Below are positions 44,141-52,962 of a stretch of 64,000 nucleotides of DNA, piece after piece. The position numbers and the translations under genes were made by a program. The DNA is from JADJLQ01 sp044227925 (GTDB lineage Bacteria > Bacteroidota > Bacteroidia > Chitinophagales > Saprospiraceae). Below the pieces are notes generated by a model. The model was not told where the DNA came from. It worked only from the letters and a program-made list of their open reading frames with translations, and ran no database searches. The stretch lies in the NCBI GenBank assembly GCA_044227925.1, contig JBGAVW010000016.1, positions 1-64,000 on the forward strand, in the 5' to 3' direction. Numbering within the stretch: position 1 is the stretch's first letter; each line of letters starts with the position of its first letter.

Positions 44141-45310
44141 ATGAAAAAAATATCAAACTTAATACTATGGATGAGTCTTATCATTTTCTCATGCAAGAAT
44201 ACCGACTCCACAAAAGACATCAGCAAGACTTATAACTTACTCGAAAGAAAAGAGAGTTTAAAAAATGGTAAAGAATGGGAAAACATTCATAATATCTATA
44301 CCCGGTATACGGATCAAATTAGAAAAAAGCCCAACGAGGCCAAATCGTATATAGACCTTGCTGAATTATTCATGATGGAGGCCAGGATCACTGGAGAGCA
44401 CGGCCATTATTATTCTAACGCACTGGCTTTATTGGAGCACGCTTATACCTTGGCTAAGGGAAATAAGGATATTGAATTCAGGTCTCTATCGGATCGTGCT
44501 TCAGTACTCATGTCCCTGCATCAGTTTGTCAAAGCCAAACAATTTGCAGAAGATGCGATAAAATTAAATCCATACAATGCCCAGGTATACGGTGCATTAG
44601 TAGATGCCAATGTAGAACTGGGAAATTATAAAGAAGCGGTGGCCAGTGCTGATAAAATGGTATCCATTCGACCGGATCTCAGATCCTATTCACGTATATC
44701 CTATTTGCGGGAGCTATTCGGTGATTTAACCGGGGCTATCGAAGCAATGAAACAGGCTGTGGAAGCTGGTTATCCGGGATATGAAGAAACAGCCTGGGCC
44801 CGATTGCACCTGGGGGAACTGTATAAAAAATCAGGAAATACTGAAGCTGCTGTACTTGAATATCAAACCGTATTAAGCCAAAGGCCAAATTACGCTTTTG
44901 CCATGGCCGCTCTGGCTGAAGTAGAATTGGATAAAAAGAATTATGAACAAGCTGAAAAATTAGTAAACGAAGCCATTACATTGATGCCTGAGGTGAGCTT
45001 TTATATTACTAAAGCAAAACTGTTCGAGCAACAAGGCAAAAAAGACGAATCTATGATGTTAGCCCAGGAAGTGCTCACCATGCTGAAAGACGATGAAAAG
45101 TCAGGACATAAAATGGATCTCACCTATGCCCAGGTATTTGCTGATTTATTTAAAGACTATGATCAGGCAATAAAATATGCCATGCAGGAATTTGAGATCA
45201 GACCTGGTAATATTGAAGTAAATAAATTTTTGGTGGATACCTATACAAAAATGGGAAATCTCGCCAAGGCCAATCAACATAAGGCGAAGTCAACTATCGA
45301 AAAAATATAA
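44141..45310 (+). CDS. TPR repeat lipoprotein
   Basis: A 389-residue lipoprotein: signal with lipobox IFSC (Cys18) followed by a polar linker, then TPR-type helix pairs through most of the chain (HQFVKAKQFAEDAIKLNPYN, NYKEAVASADKMVSIRPDL, NTEAAVLEYQTVLSQRPNYA, NYEQAEKLVNEAITLMPEVS). It probably sits on the outer or inner membrane facing the periplasm as a protein-protein scaffold. It lies between the DUF4331 pair and the receptor and has its own terminator, so it may be a single-gene unit. Confidence 0.8.
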   Translation: MKKISNLILWMSLIIFSCKNTDSTKDISKTYNLLERKESLKNGKEWENIHNIYTRYTDQIRKKPNEAKSYIDLAELFMMEARITGEHGHYYSNALALLEHAYTLAKGNKDIEFRSLSDRASVLMSLHQFVKAKQFAEDAIKLNPYNAQVYGALVDANVELGNYKEAVASADKMVSIRPDLRSYSRISYLRELFGDLTGAIEAMKQAVEAGYPGYEETAWARLHLGELYKKSGNTEAAVLEYQTVLSQRPNYAFAMAALAEVELDKKNYEQAEKLVNEAITLMPEVSFYITKAKLFEQQGKKDESMMLAQEVLTMLKDDEKSGHKMDLTYAQVFADLFKDYDQAIKYAMQEFEIRPGNIEVNKFLVDTYTKMGNLAKANQHKAKSTIEKI

Positions 45311-45362
45311 TACATAAGTTAATTCAATCACGGATTGATATTTAGGGTTTTTAATTGATGGA

Positions 45363-45389
45363 GGGCTGTGCTTTTTACAGCCCTTTTTT
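45363..45389 (+). terminator. Intrinsic terminator of the TPR lipoprotein gene
   Basis: GGGCTGT (45363-45369) pairs with ACAGCCC (45377-45383) around a 7-nt loop, directly followed by six T (45384-45389). It is a textbook terminator 50 bp after the stop. Confidence 0.85.
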
Positions 45390-45436
45390 ACTTAAATTGT
45401 GAATCCAATAGTAATTTTATTGCGTATATATAGTAT

Positions 45437-47656
45437 ATGAAATCAGCAGCTCATAAACTTGGATTTAATATAGTTATTTTAATTTTCTTTTTTTCCTCAA
45501 CTATCATGGCTCAGACAGTAAAAATCAGGGTGGTTGATGATAAGCAAATCCCGTTGGAAGGGGCTATGGTTAAATCACTTCATCAGGTTTTTACTACTAA
45601 CCGGGATGGAGAGTTTGAATACAAAATTGTACCGAATGACAGCTTGCAAATTCGGTATCTCGGATTTAAAGAAAAACTCCAGGTCATTAGTCGTCATTTT
45701 TTGACTGAACCAATAATCCAGTTGGAAGCCATGCCTTTCGATCTAAACCAGGTAAATGTAGTGCATACCAATAAATCTACCAGTGTGATTTCAAACATTG
45801 ACCTGAAAGTAAAACCTGTTTCATCATCTCAGGAAATATTGCGATCCGTCCCCGGATTATTTATTGGTCAGCATGCTGGTGGCGGAAAAGCCGAGCAATT
45901 GTTTCTGCGTGGCTTTGACATAGATCACGGTACAGATGTAAGCGTAAATTTCGAAGGTATGCCCGTCAATATGACTTCGCATGCTCATGGCCAGGGATAT
46001 GCAGACTTACATTTTATCATTCCTGAAGTGGTAGAGAATATCAATTTTGGGAAAGGACCTTATTATGCAGATAAAGGAAATTTTACCACTGCCGCTTATG
46101 TGGATTTTAAGGTAAAAGACATATTTGATCGGTCCGGTATTACGTTGGAAGCAGGCCAATACAATTCCCTCAGAGGAGCCGCTTTTTTTAATTTAATAAA
46201 CACACCCAAAACCAAAAGTTATATTGCATCGGAATACAACCTGAGTGACGGATGGTTTGATTCACCACAAGACTTTAATCGATTCAATTTAATGGGTAGA
46301 GTACAGCATGACCTAAATAAAAAAAATAAACTAAGCCTTTTAGTTTCCCAATTTTCAAGCAAATGGAATGCCTCGGGGCAGGTACCCAACCGTGCAATTG
46401 AATCGGGTCTGATCTCCAGGTTTGGTTCCATCGATAATACAGAAGGAGGCAATACTGCCAGGCAAAATCTGATAATTAAATTAGATTCAAAGCTGGGTGA
46501 AGGCAAATTCTTCAGCCAGAATGCCTACTTCAGTCGCTATGATTTTAATTTATTTTCAAACTTCACCTTTTTCCTCAATGATCCTCTGAATGGAGATCAG
46601 ATCAAACAAAAAGAAAGAAGGACAGTAAGCGGCTATCAGGCTTCATTCAACAGGAAAAAATATTATGATAACATATCAGTGGAATGGAAAGCAGGGGCAG
46701 GATTCAGAAATGACAACATCATTGAAAATCAGCTCGCACATACAAAATCACGTATTGAAGTATTGCAAAACTATAGGCTGGGCGGTATAGACGAAACGAA
46801 TGTATTCTCTTTCGGCGAAATGGACATTGATCTGGGTAAATTATTAATAAACCCCGGCATCAGAATAGATGCATTTCGTTTCAGATATCAGGACCGCTTA
46901 ACGGCGAATAATTTTAAAAATCAAAAAACACATTTTTCCCCTAAATTGAATTTGGTATACCAGGCTTCAAATGCACTTCAATATTACCTGAAGACAGGCA
47001 TAGGATTTCATTCAAACGACGCCAGAGTTGTTTTAGAATCGGATGCAAATAAAACCTTACCTTCGGCTACAGGTATGGATCTGGGAGTAATTGTTAAGCC
47101 ATGGGCCAATGTAGTAATCAATTCATCTGTTTGGTTGTTGGATCTTGAGCAGGAATTTGTATACGTAGGTGATGAAGGCATTATAGAACCATCCGGTAAA
47201 ACAAGAAGGGTAGGGGCTGATTTTAGCCTGAGATATCAGCCTTTTAATTGGTTATTTTTAAATCTGGATTATAATCATTCGATTGGCAGGAATAAAGGAC
47301 AAAAAGAGAACAAATACATTCCATTGGCTCCTTTGGCGGCAAGTGTTGGATCTTTGACGATAAAACAAAAAAGCTGGAATGCATCTTTGAGTACAAGATA
47401 TCTTTCTGACCGGCCCGCCAATGAGGACTATACGCTTAAAGCTAAAGGCTATACTGTGACAGATTTAAGTATGTCTTATTCCTATAGGAACTTTAGAGTT
47501 CACTCCAGGATTGAAAACGTATTGAATGTTCAGTGGAATGAAACCCAGTTTGCAACCTTGACCAGATTGAAAAATGAAATAAATCCGGTAGAGGAAATTC
47601 ATTTTACGCCCGGCACACCGTTTTTCTTCAAAGCAGGAATTACCTATTCATTTTGA
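45437..47656 (+). CDS. TonB-dependent receptor
   Basis: A 739-residue outer-membrane receptor. Signal peptide (about 1-26), an N-terminal carboxypeptidase-regulatory-like domain (about 27-100; RVVDDKQIPLEGAMVKSLHQ), the plug (about 110-235; EILRSVPGLFIGQHAGGGKA, LFLRGFDIDHGTDV, MTSHAHGQGYADLHFI) and a beta-barrel ending with the aromatic C-terminus FKAGITYSF. It has no STN signalling domain. The plug loop is unusually rich in His and Asp. It starts after the TPR terminator and is followed 3 bp later by the sigma factor gene, so these two are one transcript. Confidence 0.88.
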   Translation: MKSAAHKLGFNIVILIFFFSSTIMAQTVKIRVVDDKQIPLEGAMVKSLHQVFTTNRDGEFEYKIVPNDSLQIRYLGFKEKLQVISRHFLTEPIIQLEAMPFDLNQVNVVHTNKSTSVISNIDLKVKPVSSSQEILRSVPGLFIGQHAGGGKAEQLFLRGFDIDHGTDVSVNFEGMPVNMTSHAHGQGYADLHFIIPEVVENINFGKGPYYADKGNFTTAAYVDFKVKDIFDRSGITLEAGQYNSLRGAAFFNLINTPKTKSYIASEYNLSDGWFDSPQDFNRFNLMGRVQHDLNKKNKLSLLVSQFSSKWNASGQVPNRAIESGLISRFGSIDNTEGGNTARQNLIIKLDSKLGEGKFFSQNAYFSRYDFNLFSNFTFFLNDPLNGDQIKQKERRTVSGYQASFNRKKYYDNISVEWKAGAGFRNDNIIENQLAHTKSRIEVLQNYRLGGIDETNVFSFGEMDIDLGKLLINPGIRIDAFRFRYQDRLTANNFKNQKTHFSPKLNLVYQASNALQYYLKTGIGFHSNDARVVLESDANKTLPSATGMDLGVIVKPWANVVINSSVWLLDLEQEFVYVGDEGIIEPSGKTRRVGADFSLRYQPFNWLFLNLDYNHSIGRNKGQKENKYIPLAPLAASVGSLTIKQKSWNASLSTRYLSDRPANEDYTLKAKGYTVTDLSMSYSYRNFRVHSRIENVLNVQWNETQFATLTRLKNEINPVEEIHFTPGTPFFFKAGITYSF

Positions 47657-47659
47657 ACT

Positions 47660-48262
47660 ATGGATACCACGATTCAAAATAAAGAAGAAAACATACTCAG
47701 CTTGCTGCTGGATGGCAACGAGATGGGATTACGACTGTTGTACAGGAATTATAAAGAGTCGATCTACGGGATCATACTGAATATAGTAAAGTCTGAAAAT
47801 CATGCTGAAGAAGTATTGAATGATGTATTTCTCAAATTTTTCAATAATATTAAATCCTATGATTCTTCCAAAAGCAGATTGTTCACCTGGATGGCCAGAA
47901 TAGCAAGAAATGCTGCTATAGATAAAATAAGAACAGTGGATTTTAAAAGTTCAGCCCGGTCATATGAAATTTCAAATCCGGTAGCTGAAAAACTACAGTA
48001 TCAACATGAACATATAGATCATTCCGCCATCGCCTCTATACTGCAAGCGCTTGATGTGGATCAAAAAAGAATGATAGAAATGGTCTATTTACTTGGATAT
48101 ACTCACCAGGAATGCAGTACAGAATTAAATATCCCTCTTGGTACAGTCAAAACCCATATTCGACGGGGACTCTTAAAATTGCGATCGGTGATGGGAAACG
48201 ATATAAATGCTTTTATATCCTGGATTATTATTGTTTTAATTTATTTTATCTTTAATAAATAA
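47660..48262 (+). CDS. ECF-type sigma-70 family RNA polymerase sigma factor
   Basis: A 200-residue sigma factor with region 2 (NHAEEVLNDVFLKFFNNIKSY, SRLFTWMARIARNAAIDKIR) and region 4 (KRMIEMVYLLGYTHQECSTE, IPLGTVKTHIRRGLLKLR). The last 18 residues (183-200, NAFISWIIIVLIYFIFNK) are a strongly hydrophobic tail, which is not normal for the family and may touch the membrane. It sits 3 bp after the receptor stop and 5 bp before the anti-sigma gene, so the three are co-expressed. Target promoters are unknown. Confidence 0.88.
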   Translation: MDTTIQNKEENILSLLLDGNEMGLRLLYRNYKESIYGIILNIVKSENHAEEVLNDVFLKFFNNIKSYDSSKSRLFTWMARIARNAAIDKIRTVDFKSSARSYEISNPVAEKLQYQHEHIDHSAIASILQALDVDQKRMIEMVYLLGYTHQECSTELNIPLGTVKTHIRRGLLKLRSVMGNDINAFISWIIIVLIYFIFNK

Positions 48263-48267
48263 GAAGA

Positions 48268-49053
48268 GTGGATATAAAAGCATATATAGAATCTGGTATA
48301 CTCGAGCAATATGTGATCGGCACTTTGTCTGCAGCAGAAATGGCTGAAGTAGAAAGAAATATCAAACTCTATCCTGAAATTGCTAACGAAATAAAAGCCA
48401 TCGAGATCACACTCGAAGCATATGCAAAACATCAAGGTATTACCCCAAAGCTTACGGAGGAAAAACTGATAGAAAATCTTCACCAAACCAAATTGAAACC
48501 ATCTTCTGCGACGGAAACCAGGTCGGGCATAAAATGGTATTACTTACTTGGATGGCTTTTATCCCTGGCCCTGATTGCCTATTTGCTTTATTCGGAAAGC
48601 AGCAAATCAAAACTAAATTCTATCAATAAACAAAATCAATTGATTCTCGACAGCATTAGAATAGCCTGTAATGAAACCGCTACTCAAAATGAAATCTTAA
48701 ATCGAAAAATTCAATTATTAAATAATCCAAAATCTAAGTTCTTATTATTAGCAGGTACTAATCTCAGTCCCAATTCCTTTGCGTCGGTGATCATTGATAG
48801 TATAAATAATAAACTGGTTTTTGATTTTGCAGGACTGCCGATGCCACCTGCTGGAAAACAATTCCAATTATGGGTTATCAAGGGTGGTGTGCCAATAGAC
48901 ATGGGTGTGATAAATAATGAGCAAATAGGAAGTATACATAATGTTGAAAAAGATTTTATTGCGGAGGCTCAGGCATTTGCATTGACACTGGAAGACGAAG
49001 GGGGTAAGCCAAGCCCTACCTTGGAGCAGATGTATGTGATCGGGAGTTTGTAA
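48268..49053 (+). CDS. Anti-sigma factor (RskA-like)
   Basis: A 261-residue membrane protein starting with GTG at 48268. The N-terminal part (about 1-75; ESGILEQYVIGTLSAAEMAE) matches the zinc-free anti-sigma K type that binds ECF sigma factors. A single membrane helix follows (about 90-108, WYYLLGWLLSLALIAYLLY). The periplasmic RskA C-terminal domain includes VFDFAGLPMPPAGKQFQLWV and ends EQMYVIGSL. It should hold the preceding sigma factor inactive until an envelope signal releases it. Confidence 0.87.
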   Translation: MDIKAYIESGILEQYVIGTLSAAEMAEVERNIKLYPEIANEIKAIEITLEAYAKHQGITPKLTEEKLIENLHQTKLKPSSATETRSGIKWYYLLGWLLSLALIAYLLYSESSKSKLNSINKQNQLILDSIRIACNETATQNEILNRKIQLLNNPKSKFLLLAGTNLSPNSFASVIIDSINNKLVFDFAGLPMPPAGKQFQLWVIKGGVPIDMGVINNEQIGSIHNVEKDFIAEAQAFALTLEDEGGKPSPTLEQMYVIGSL

Positions 49054-49110
49054 TAGAATGTAGATGATGTAGACTAAGCGGACAACAACCTGAAGGCCAC
49101 TCTATCGTAG

Positions 49111-49128
49111 AACAGGCTTCAGCCTGTT
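49111..49128. repeat. Perfect hairpin, possibly a REP-like element
   Basis: AACAGGC (49111-49117) and GCCTGTT (49122-49128) flank a TTCA loop. It lies in the 140-bp convergent gap between the anti-sigma gene and recG and could end transcription from either side. It lacks a T-run, so a dispersed REP-like palindrome is an alternative. Confidence 0.45.
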
Positions 49129-49194
49129 AAATATTACAATAAGTATAAGTCTATGCTAAATGTTACAATTATTGAAATTCTTTGGATTTTCTTA

Positions 49195-51306
49195 CTACGA
49201 TATCTTTCTCCACCCTGGATCTTCCTTCTCCTTTTCCATCAAATGCCTTTTCAATAATTCATTGGCTGGATGGATCAGTTCAGGATCGCGTTCCAGTATT
49301 CTCTGCACGATGGATTGGACTTGTTGTAGCAGGTTTACATCATGAGCGATATTGACCAGGTTAAAATCTACACTGCCACTTTGTTGTGTACCTTCAATAT
49401 CTCCTGGTCCCCTTAATTCTAAATCTACCTCTGCTATTTTAAAACCATCTGTAGTCTCACACATCGTACGTATACGGGTACGTGCTTGTTCTGAAAGTTT
49501 GAATCCGGTCATCAATACACAATATGATTGATCGGCTCCTCTGCCTACTCTTCCTCTCAACTGATGTAATTGGGATAATCCAAATCTTTCCGCATTCTCT
49601 ATGATCATCACACTCGCATTGGGTACATCTACACCCACTTCAATTACTGTCGTAGCCACCAGGATTTGAGTTTTGCCTTCAGCAAATTGTTTCATCTCCA
49701 GATCTTTATCCGCCGGTTTCATCCGGCCATGGAGTATACTCATTTGATAGGTGGGCCTTGGGAAATGCTGCAACAGGTATTCATAACCATTATTGAGATC
49801 TATCAGATCGAGTTTTTCCGATTCATCTATCAGTGGATACACCACATAGATTTGCCTTCCCTGGTCTATCTGGGAGCGCATGAATTGTATGAGCTGGGGT
49901 CGGCTGCGTTCATAATAATGTGTTGTTTTAATGGGTTTTCTGCCCGGTGGTAGCTGATCTATCACACTTACATCCAGGTCGCCATAAAATACCAGGCTCA
50001 GTGTACGGGGTATAGGAGTAGCAGTCATGATCAATATATGAGGTGCCACTACATTATTCTTTTGCCAGAGATTTGCGCGTTGGGCCACACCAAACCGGTG
50101 TTGCTCGTCGATTACAGCCAACCCCAGGTTTTTAAATTGCACAGGATCTTCTAATAATGCATGGGTGCCTATCAGTATTTTTATTTCTCCATCGATGGTA
50201 TGCTTTAAAATTTCTTTTCGTTTATTGCCTTTTATACTGCCCGTAAGCAAAGCTATTGGCAATGCCAATCCTTTTAGCATTTTCGTGAGCGATGCATAAT
50301 GCTGCTGTGCCAATATTTCAGTAGGGGCCATGATGCATGCCTGGTAATCATTGTCTATGGCTATTAGCATCACCATCAGCGCCACTATTGTTTTTCCTGC
50401 TCCCACATCTCCTTGTAATAACCGGTTCATTTGTATGCCGGAGGCAGTATCAGCGCGTATTTCTTTGATCACTTTTTTTTGTGCATCCGTGAGTTCAAAT
50501 CGAAGATTTTTATGATAAAAGTCATTGAAGTAATGTCCGACCGCTTTGAATATGGGGCCTTGCACATGTTTTTTCCTGAATACTTTAGATGAAAGCATTT
50601 TTAATTGTTGAAAAAAAAGCTCTTCAAATTTGATGCGATTTATTGCTGCATCCAATTCGATTTGAGAAGAGGGCAGATGTATCCATTTTAATGAATCAAA
50701 TCGGGAGCAAAGCTTTGACATTTGTAACAAATATGCAGGCAGTATTTCAGGCAGGTATGTTTCATTTAATTTTTCAAATAAATAGGCAATGCATTTTCGT
50801 CTTGCCTTCGAATCAAAGCCTTTTGCATTGAGCTTCTCTGTGCTGCTGTATACCGGTTCTATTCCGGGTTGCCTTTTGATCTCACTTACCAGCTCCATCT
50901 CAGGATGCGCCATAGTAAATTTAAAGCCGGAATAAGTTACCTTGCCATACACCAGGTACTCTTCACCCGGTTTTAATACATTTTCAAGCCACGATGCCCC
51001 TTGAAACCAGATCAGGGATAAACTACCGGTTTCATCCGTGATGGCAGCCGATATTCTTTTTTGAAATTTTGGTCCTGATATGGAGAGCCTGCTTAGTTTT
51101 CCTTTTACCTGTACAGGATTACCATCGTCCCTGATGTTTTTAATGGGAGTGATTACCGATCGATCGATATATCTGAAAGGGTAAGCAAATAATAAATCTT
51201 TAAATGTGAATATTCCAAGCTCCGTTTTAAGTAAATCCGCTTTGGCAGGGCCTATACCCTTGATGTATTCTACGGGGCTATCTAAAAAATGGGTTGGCTT
51301 ATTCAA
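49195..51306 (-). CDS. recG: ATP-dependent DNA helicase RecG
   Basis: Branch-migrating helicase that remodels stalled replication forks and Holliday junctions. The 703 residues include an N-terminal wedge/OB domain (RYIDRSVITPIKNI, GKLSRLSISGPKFQKR), Walker A GDVGAGKT (299-306), VIDEQHRFGVAQR, MTATPIPRTL, TVIEVGVDVPNASVM and the QLHQLRGRVGRG motif VI. The start is TTG at 51306, supported by a TAATTTTG box 7 nt upstream. Confidence 0.96.
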   Translation of the reverse strand: MNKPTHFLDSPVEYIKGIGPAKADLLKTELGIFTFKDLLFAYPFRYIDRSVITPIKNIRDDGNPVQVKGKLSRLSISGPKFQKRISAAITDETGSLSLIWFQGASWLENVLKPGEEYLVYGKVTYSGFKFTMAHPEMELVSEIKRQPGIEPVYSSTEKLNAKGFDSKARRKCIAYLFEKLNETYLPEILPAYLLQMSKLCSRFDSLKWIHLPSSQIELDAAINRIKFEELFFQQLKMLSSKVFRKKHVQGPIFKAVGHYFNDFYHKNLRFELTDAQKKVIKEIRADTASGIQMNRLLQGDVGAGKTIVALMVMLIAIDNDYQACIMAPTEILAQQHYASLTKMLKGLALPIALLTGSIKGNKRKEILKHTIDGEIKILIGTHALLEDPVQFKNLGLAVIDEQHRFGVAQRANLWQKNNVVAPHILIMTATPIPRTLSLVFYGDLDVSVIDQLPPGRKPIKTTHYYERSRPQLIQFMRSQIDQGRQIYVVYPLIDESEKLDLIDLNNGYEYLLQHFPRPTYQMSILHGRMKPADKDLEMKQFAEGKTQILVATTVIEVGVDVPNASVMIIENAERFGLSQLHQLRGRVGRGADQSYCVLMTGFKLSEQARTRIRTMCETTDGFKIAEVDLELRGPGDIEGTQQSGSVDFNLVNIAHDVNLLQQVQSIVQRILERDPELIHPANELLKRHLMEKEKEDPGWRKIS

Positions 51307-51313
51307 TAGGATT

Positions 51314-51321
51314 CAAAATTA
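51314..51321 (-). promoter_or_regulatory. -7 promoter element of recG
   Basis: TAATTTTG on the minus strand, exact TAnnTTTG match, 7 nt before the TTG start at 51306. Confidence 0.5.
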
Positions 51322-51410
51322 CGGAATGTATCTTGTAATAAATAGGACTTGTAACTCCGCTACAATGGATCACTGATGTTATAGTCGTATCATACTATAT
51401 CAATCCCCAC

Positions 51411-52895
51411 CTATGCTATCGAACTGTAATTCGGAGCCTCCTTAGTAATCGTTATATGATGCGGATGACTCTCATGTATACCCGCAGAAGATATCCGTAC
51501 AAATTTTGCTTTTTGCAAATCCTTTATGGTAGCTGCCCCACAATAGCCCATACCGGCTCTGAGGCCACCGATGTTTTGCACCATTACTTCAGAGAGCATC
51601 CCTTTATAGGGTACACGGCCTTCTATACCTTCCGGCACCAGTTTTTTGATATCGTCTTCCGCATCCTGGAAATAGCGATCCTTGGATCCTAATTGCATAG
51701 CTCCCAGTGAGCCCATGCCTCTGTAGGTTTTAAATTTTCTTCCTTCGTACAATATGGTTTCTCCCGGGGCTTCTTCTACACCTGCAAACAAGCCACCAGC
51801 CATTATGCATGCGGCTCCGGCAGCCAATGCTTTTACTATATCCCCGGTGAATCGAATGCCCCCATCACCGATGATGGGAACCCCTGTTTTCTTAATTCCT
51901 GCAGCTGAATGCATGATGGCAGATAATTGAGGTACACCTACCCCGGCTACTACCCGTGTAGTGCAAATACTTCCCGGACCCACACCTACTTTCACCCCAC
52001 TTACTCCGGCATCTACCAATGCTTTCGCCCCTTCGGCTGTGGCTACATTACCACCTATTATTTCCAGGTTTTTATGTCTTTCGCGAATAGATTTGATGGC
52101 ATCCAATACTCCTTTGGAATGGCCATGAGCAGTATCTATGCATACCACATCTACTCCAACATGGATCAGTGCATCCACTCGGTCATGAAGTTCGGCATTG
52201 ACCCCTACAGCCGCTCCTACTACTAATCTGCCTAAAGTGTCTTTACATGAAAGCGGATAATCTTCCAGTCGCATGATGTCTTTATAAGTAATCAGACCGA
52301 TTAATTTATTGTGATCATCTACTACCGGAAGTTTTTCTACCTTATAATGCTGCAATATGTTTTTGGCGTTTTCCAGTTTTGTACCTTTTGGTGCAGTGAC
52401 CAGTTTATCCTTGGTCATGATCTCTACGATAGGTCTGTTCATATTAGTTTCAAATCGAAGATCCCTATTGGTCAGTATCCCTATCAAATGATGCTGTGCA
52501 TCTATTATGGGTATACCACCAATTCCATATTTGTCCATGATCTGCCTGGCATCTCTTACTTTGGCATCACTGTGCAGTGTAATGGGGTCTATGATCATAC
52601 CACTCTCTGATCGTTTCACAGAGCGGACCTGATCCGCCTGGGCCTCGATGGGCATATTTTTATGAATGATGCCTATACCTCCTTCCCGGGCAATAGCAAT
52701 AGCCAGTTTTTTCTCAGTCACCGTATCCATAGCTGCAGATACTATTGGTGCATTCAAGGTAATGCCTGTGGTAAGCTGAGTCTGTATATTGACTTCGCGT
52801 GGTAATACTTGTGAATAAGATGGAACCAGGAGGACATCATCGAAGGTATACATCTCTTCAATGACTGGAATTGAATGGTTGTGTTGATTTTCCAT
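51411..52895 (-). CDS. guaB: Inosine-5'-monophosphate dehydrogenase
   Basis: Oxidises IMP to XMP in GTP synthesis. From ATG 52895 it has 494 residues: TIM barrel interrupted by a pair of CBS domains (about 100-220), catalytic Cys311 in GPGSICTTRVVAGVGVPQ, IGDGGIRFTGDIVKALAAGA and YRGMGSLGAM. An upstream TTG (52901) in the same frame belongs to the -7 box. The box ends 3 nt before the ATG, so the mRNA should be leaderless. Confidence 0.97.
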   Translation of the reverse strand: MENQHNHSIPVIEEMYTFDDVLLVPSYSQVLPREVNIQTQLTTGITLNAPIVSAAMDTVTEKKLAIAIAREGGIGIIHKNMPIEAQADQVRSVKRSESGMIIDPITLHSDAKVRDARQIMDKYGIGGIPIIDAQHHLIGILTNRDLRFETNMNRPIVEIMTKDKLVTAPKGTKLENAKNILQHYKVEKLPVVDDHNKLIGLITYKDIMRLEDYPLSCKDTLGRLVVGAAVGVNAELHDRVDALIHVGVDVVCIDTAHGHSKGVLDAIKSIRERHKNLEIIGGNVATAEGAKALVDAGVSGVKVGVGPGSICTTRVVAGVGVPQLSAIMHSAAGIKKTGVPIIGDGGIRFTGDIVKALAAGAACIMAGGLFAGVEEAPGETILYEGRKFKTYRGMGSLGAMQLGSKDRYFQDAEDDIKKLVPEGIEGRVPYKGMLSEVMVQNIGGLRAGMGYCGAATIKDLQKAKFVRISSAGIHESHPHHITITKEAPNYSSIA

Positions 52896-52898
52896 GTG

Positions 52899-52906
52899 CA
52901 AAAATA
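52899..52906 (-). promoter_or_regulatory. -7 promoter element of guaB
   Basis: TATTTTTG on the minus strand, exact TAnnTTTG match, only 3 nt before the guaB ATG. It implies a leaderless transcript. Confidence 0.6.
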
Positions 52907-52962
52907 AGCGGTTTTTACGAGATTACAATAGGATGTATCCGTAAGGAAATATTTCGATCAGA

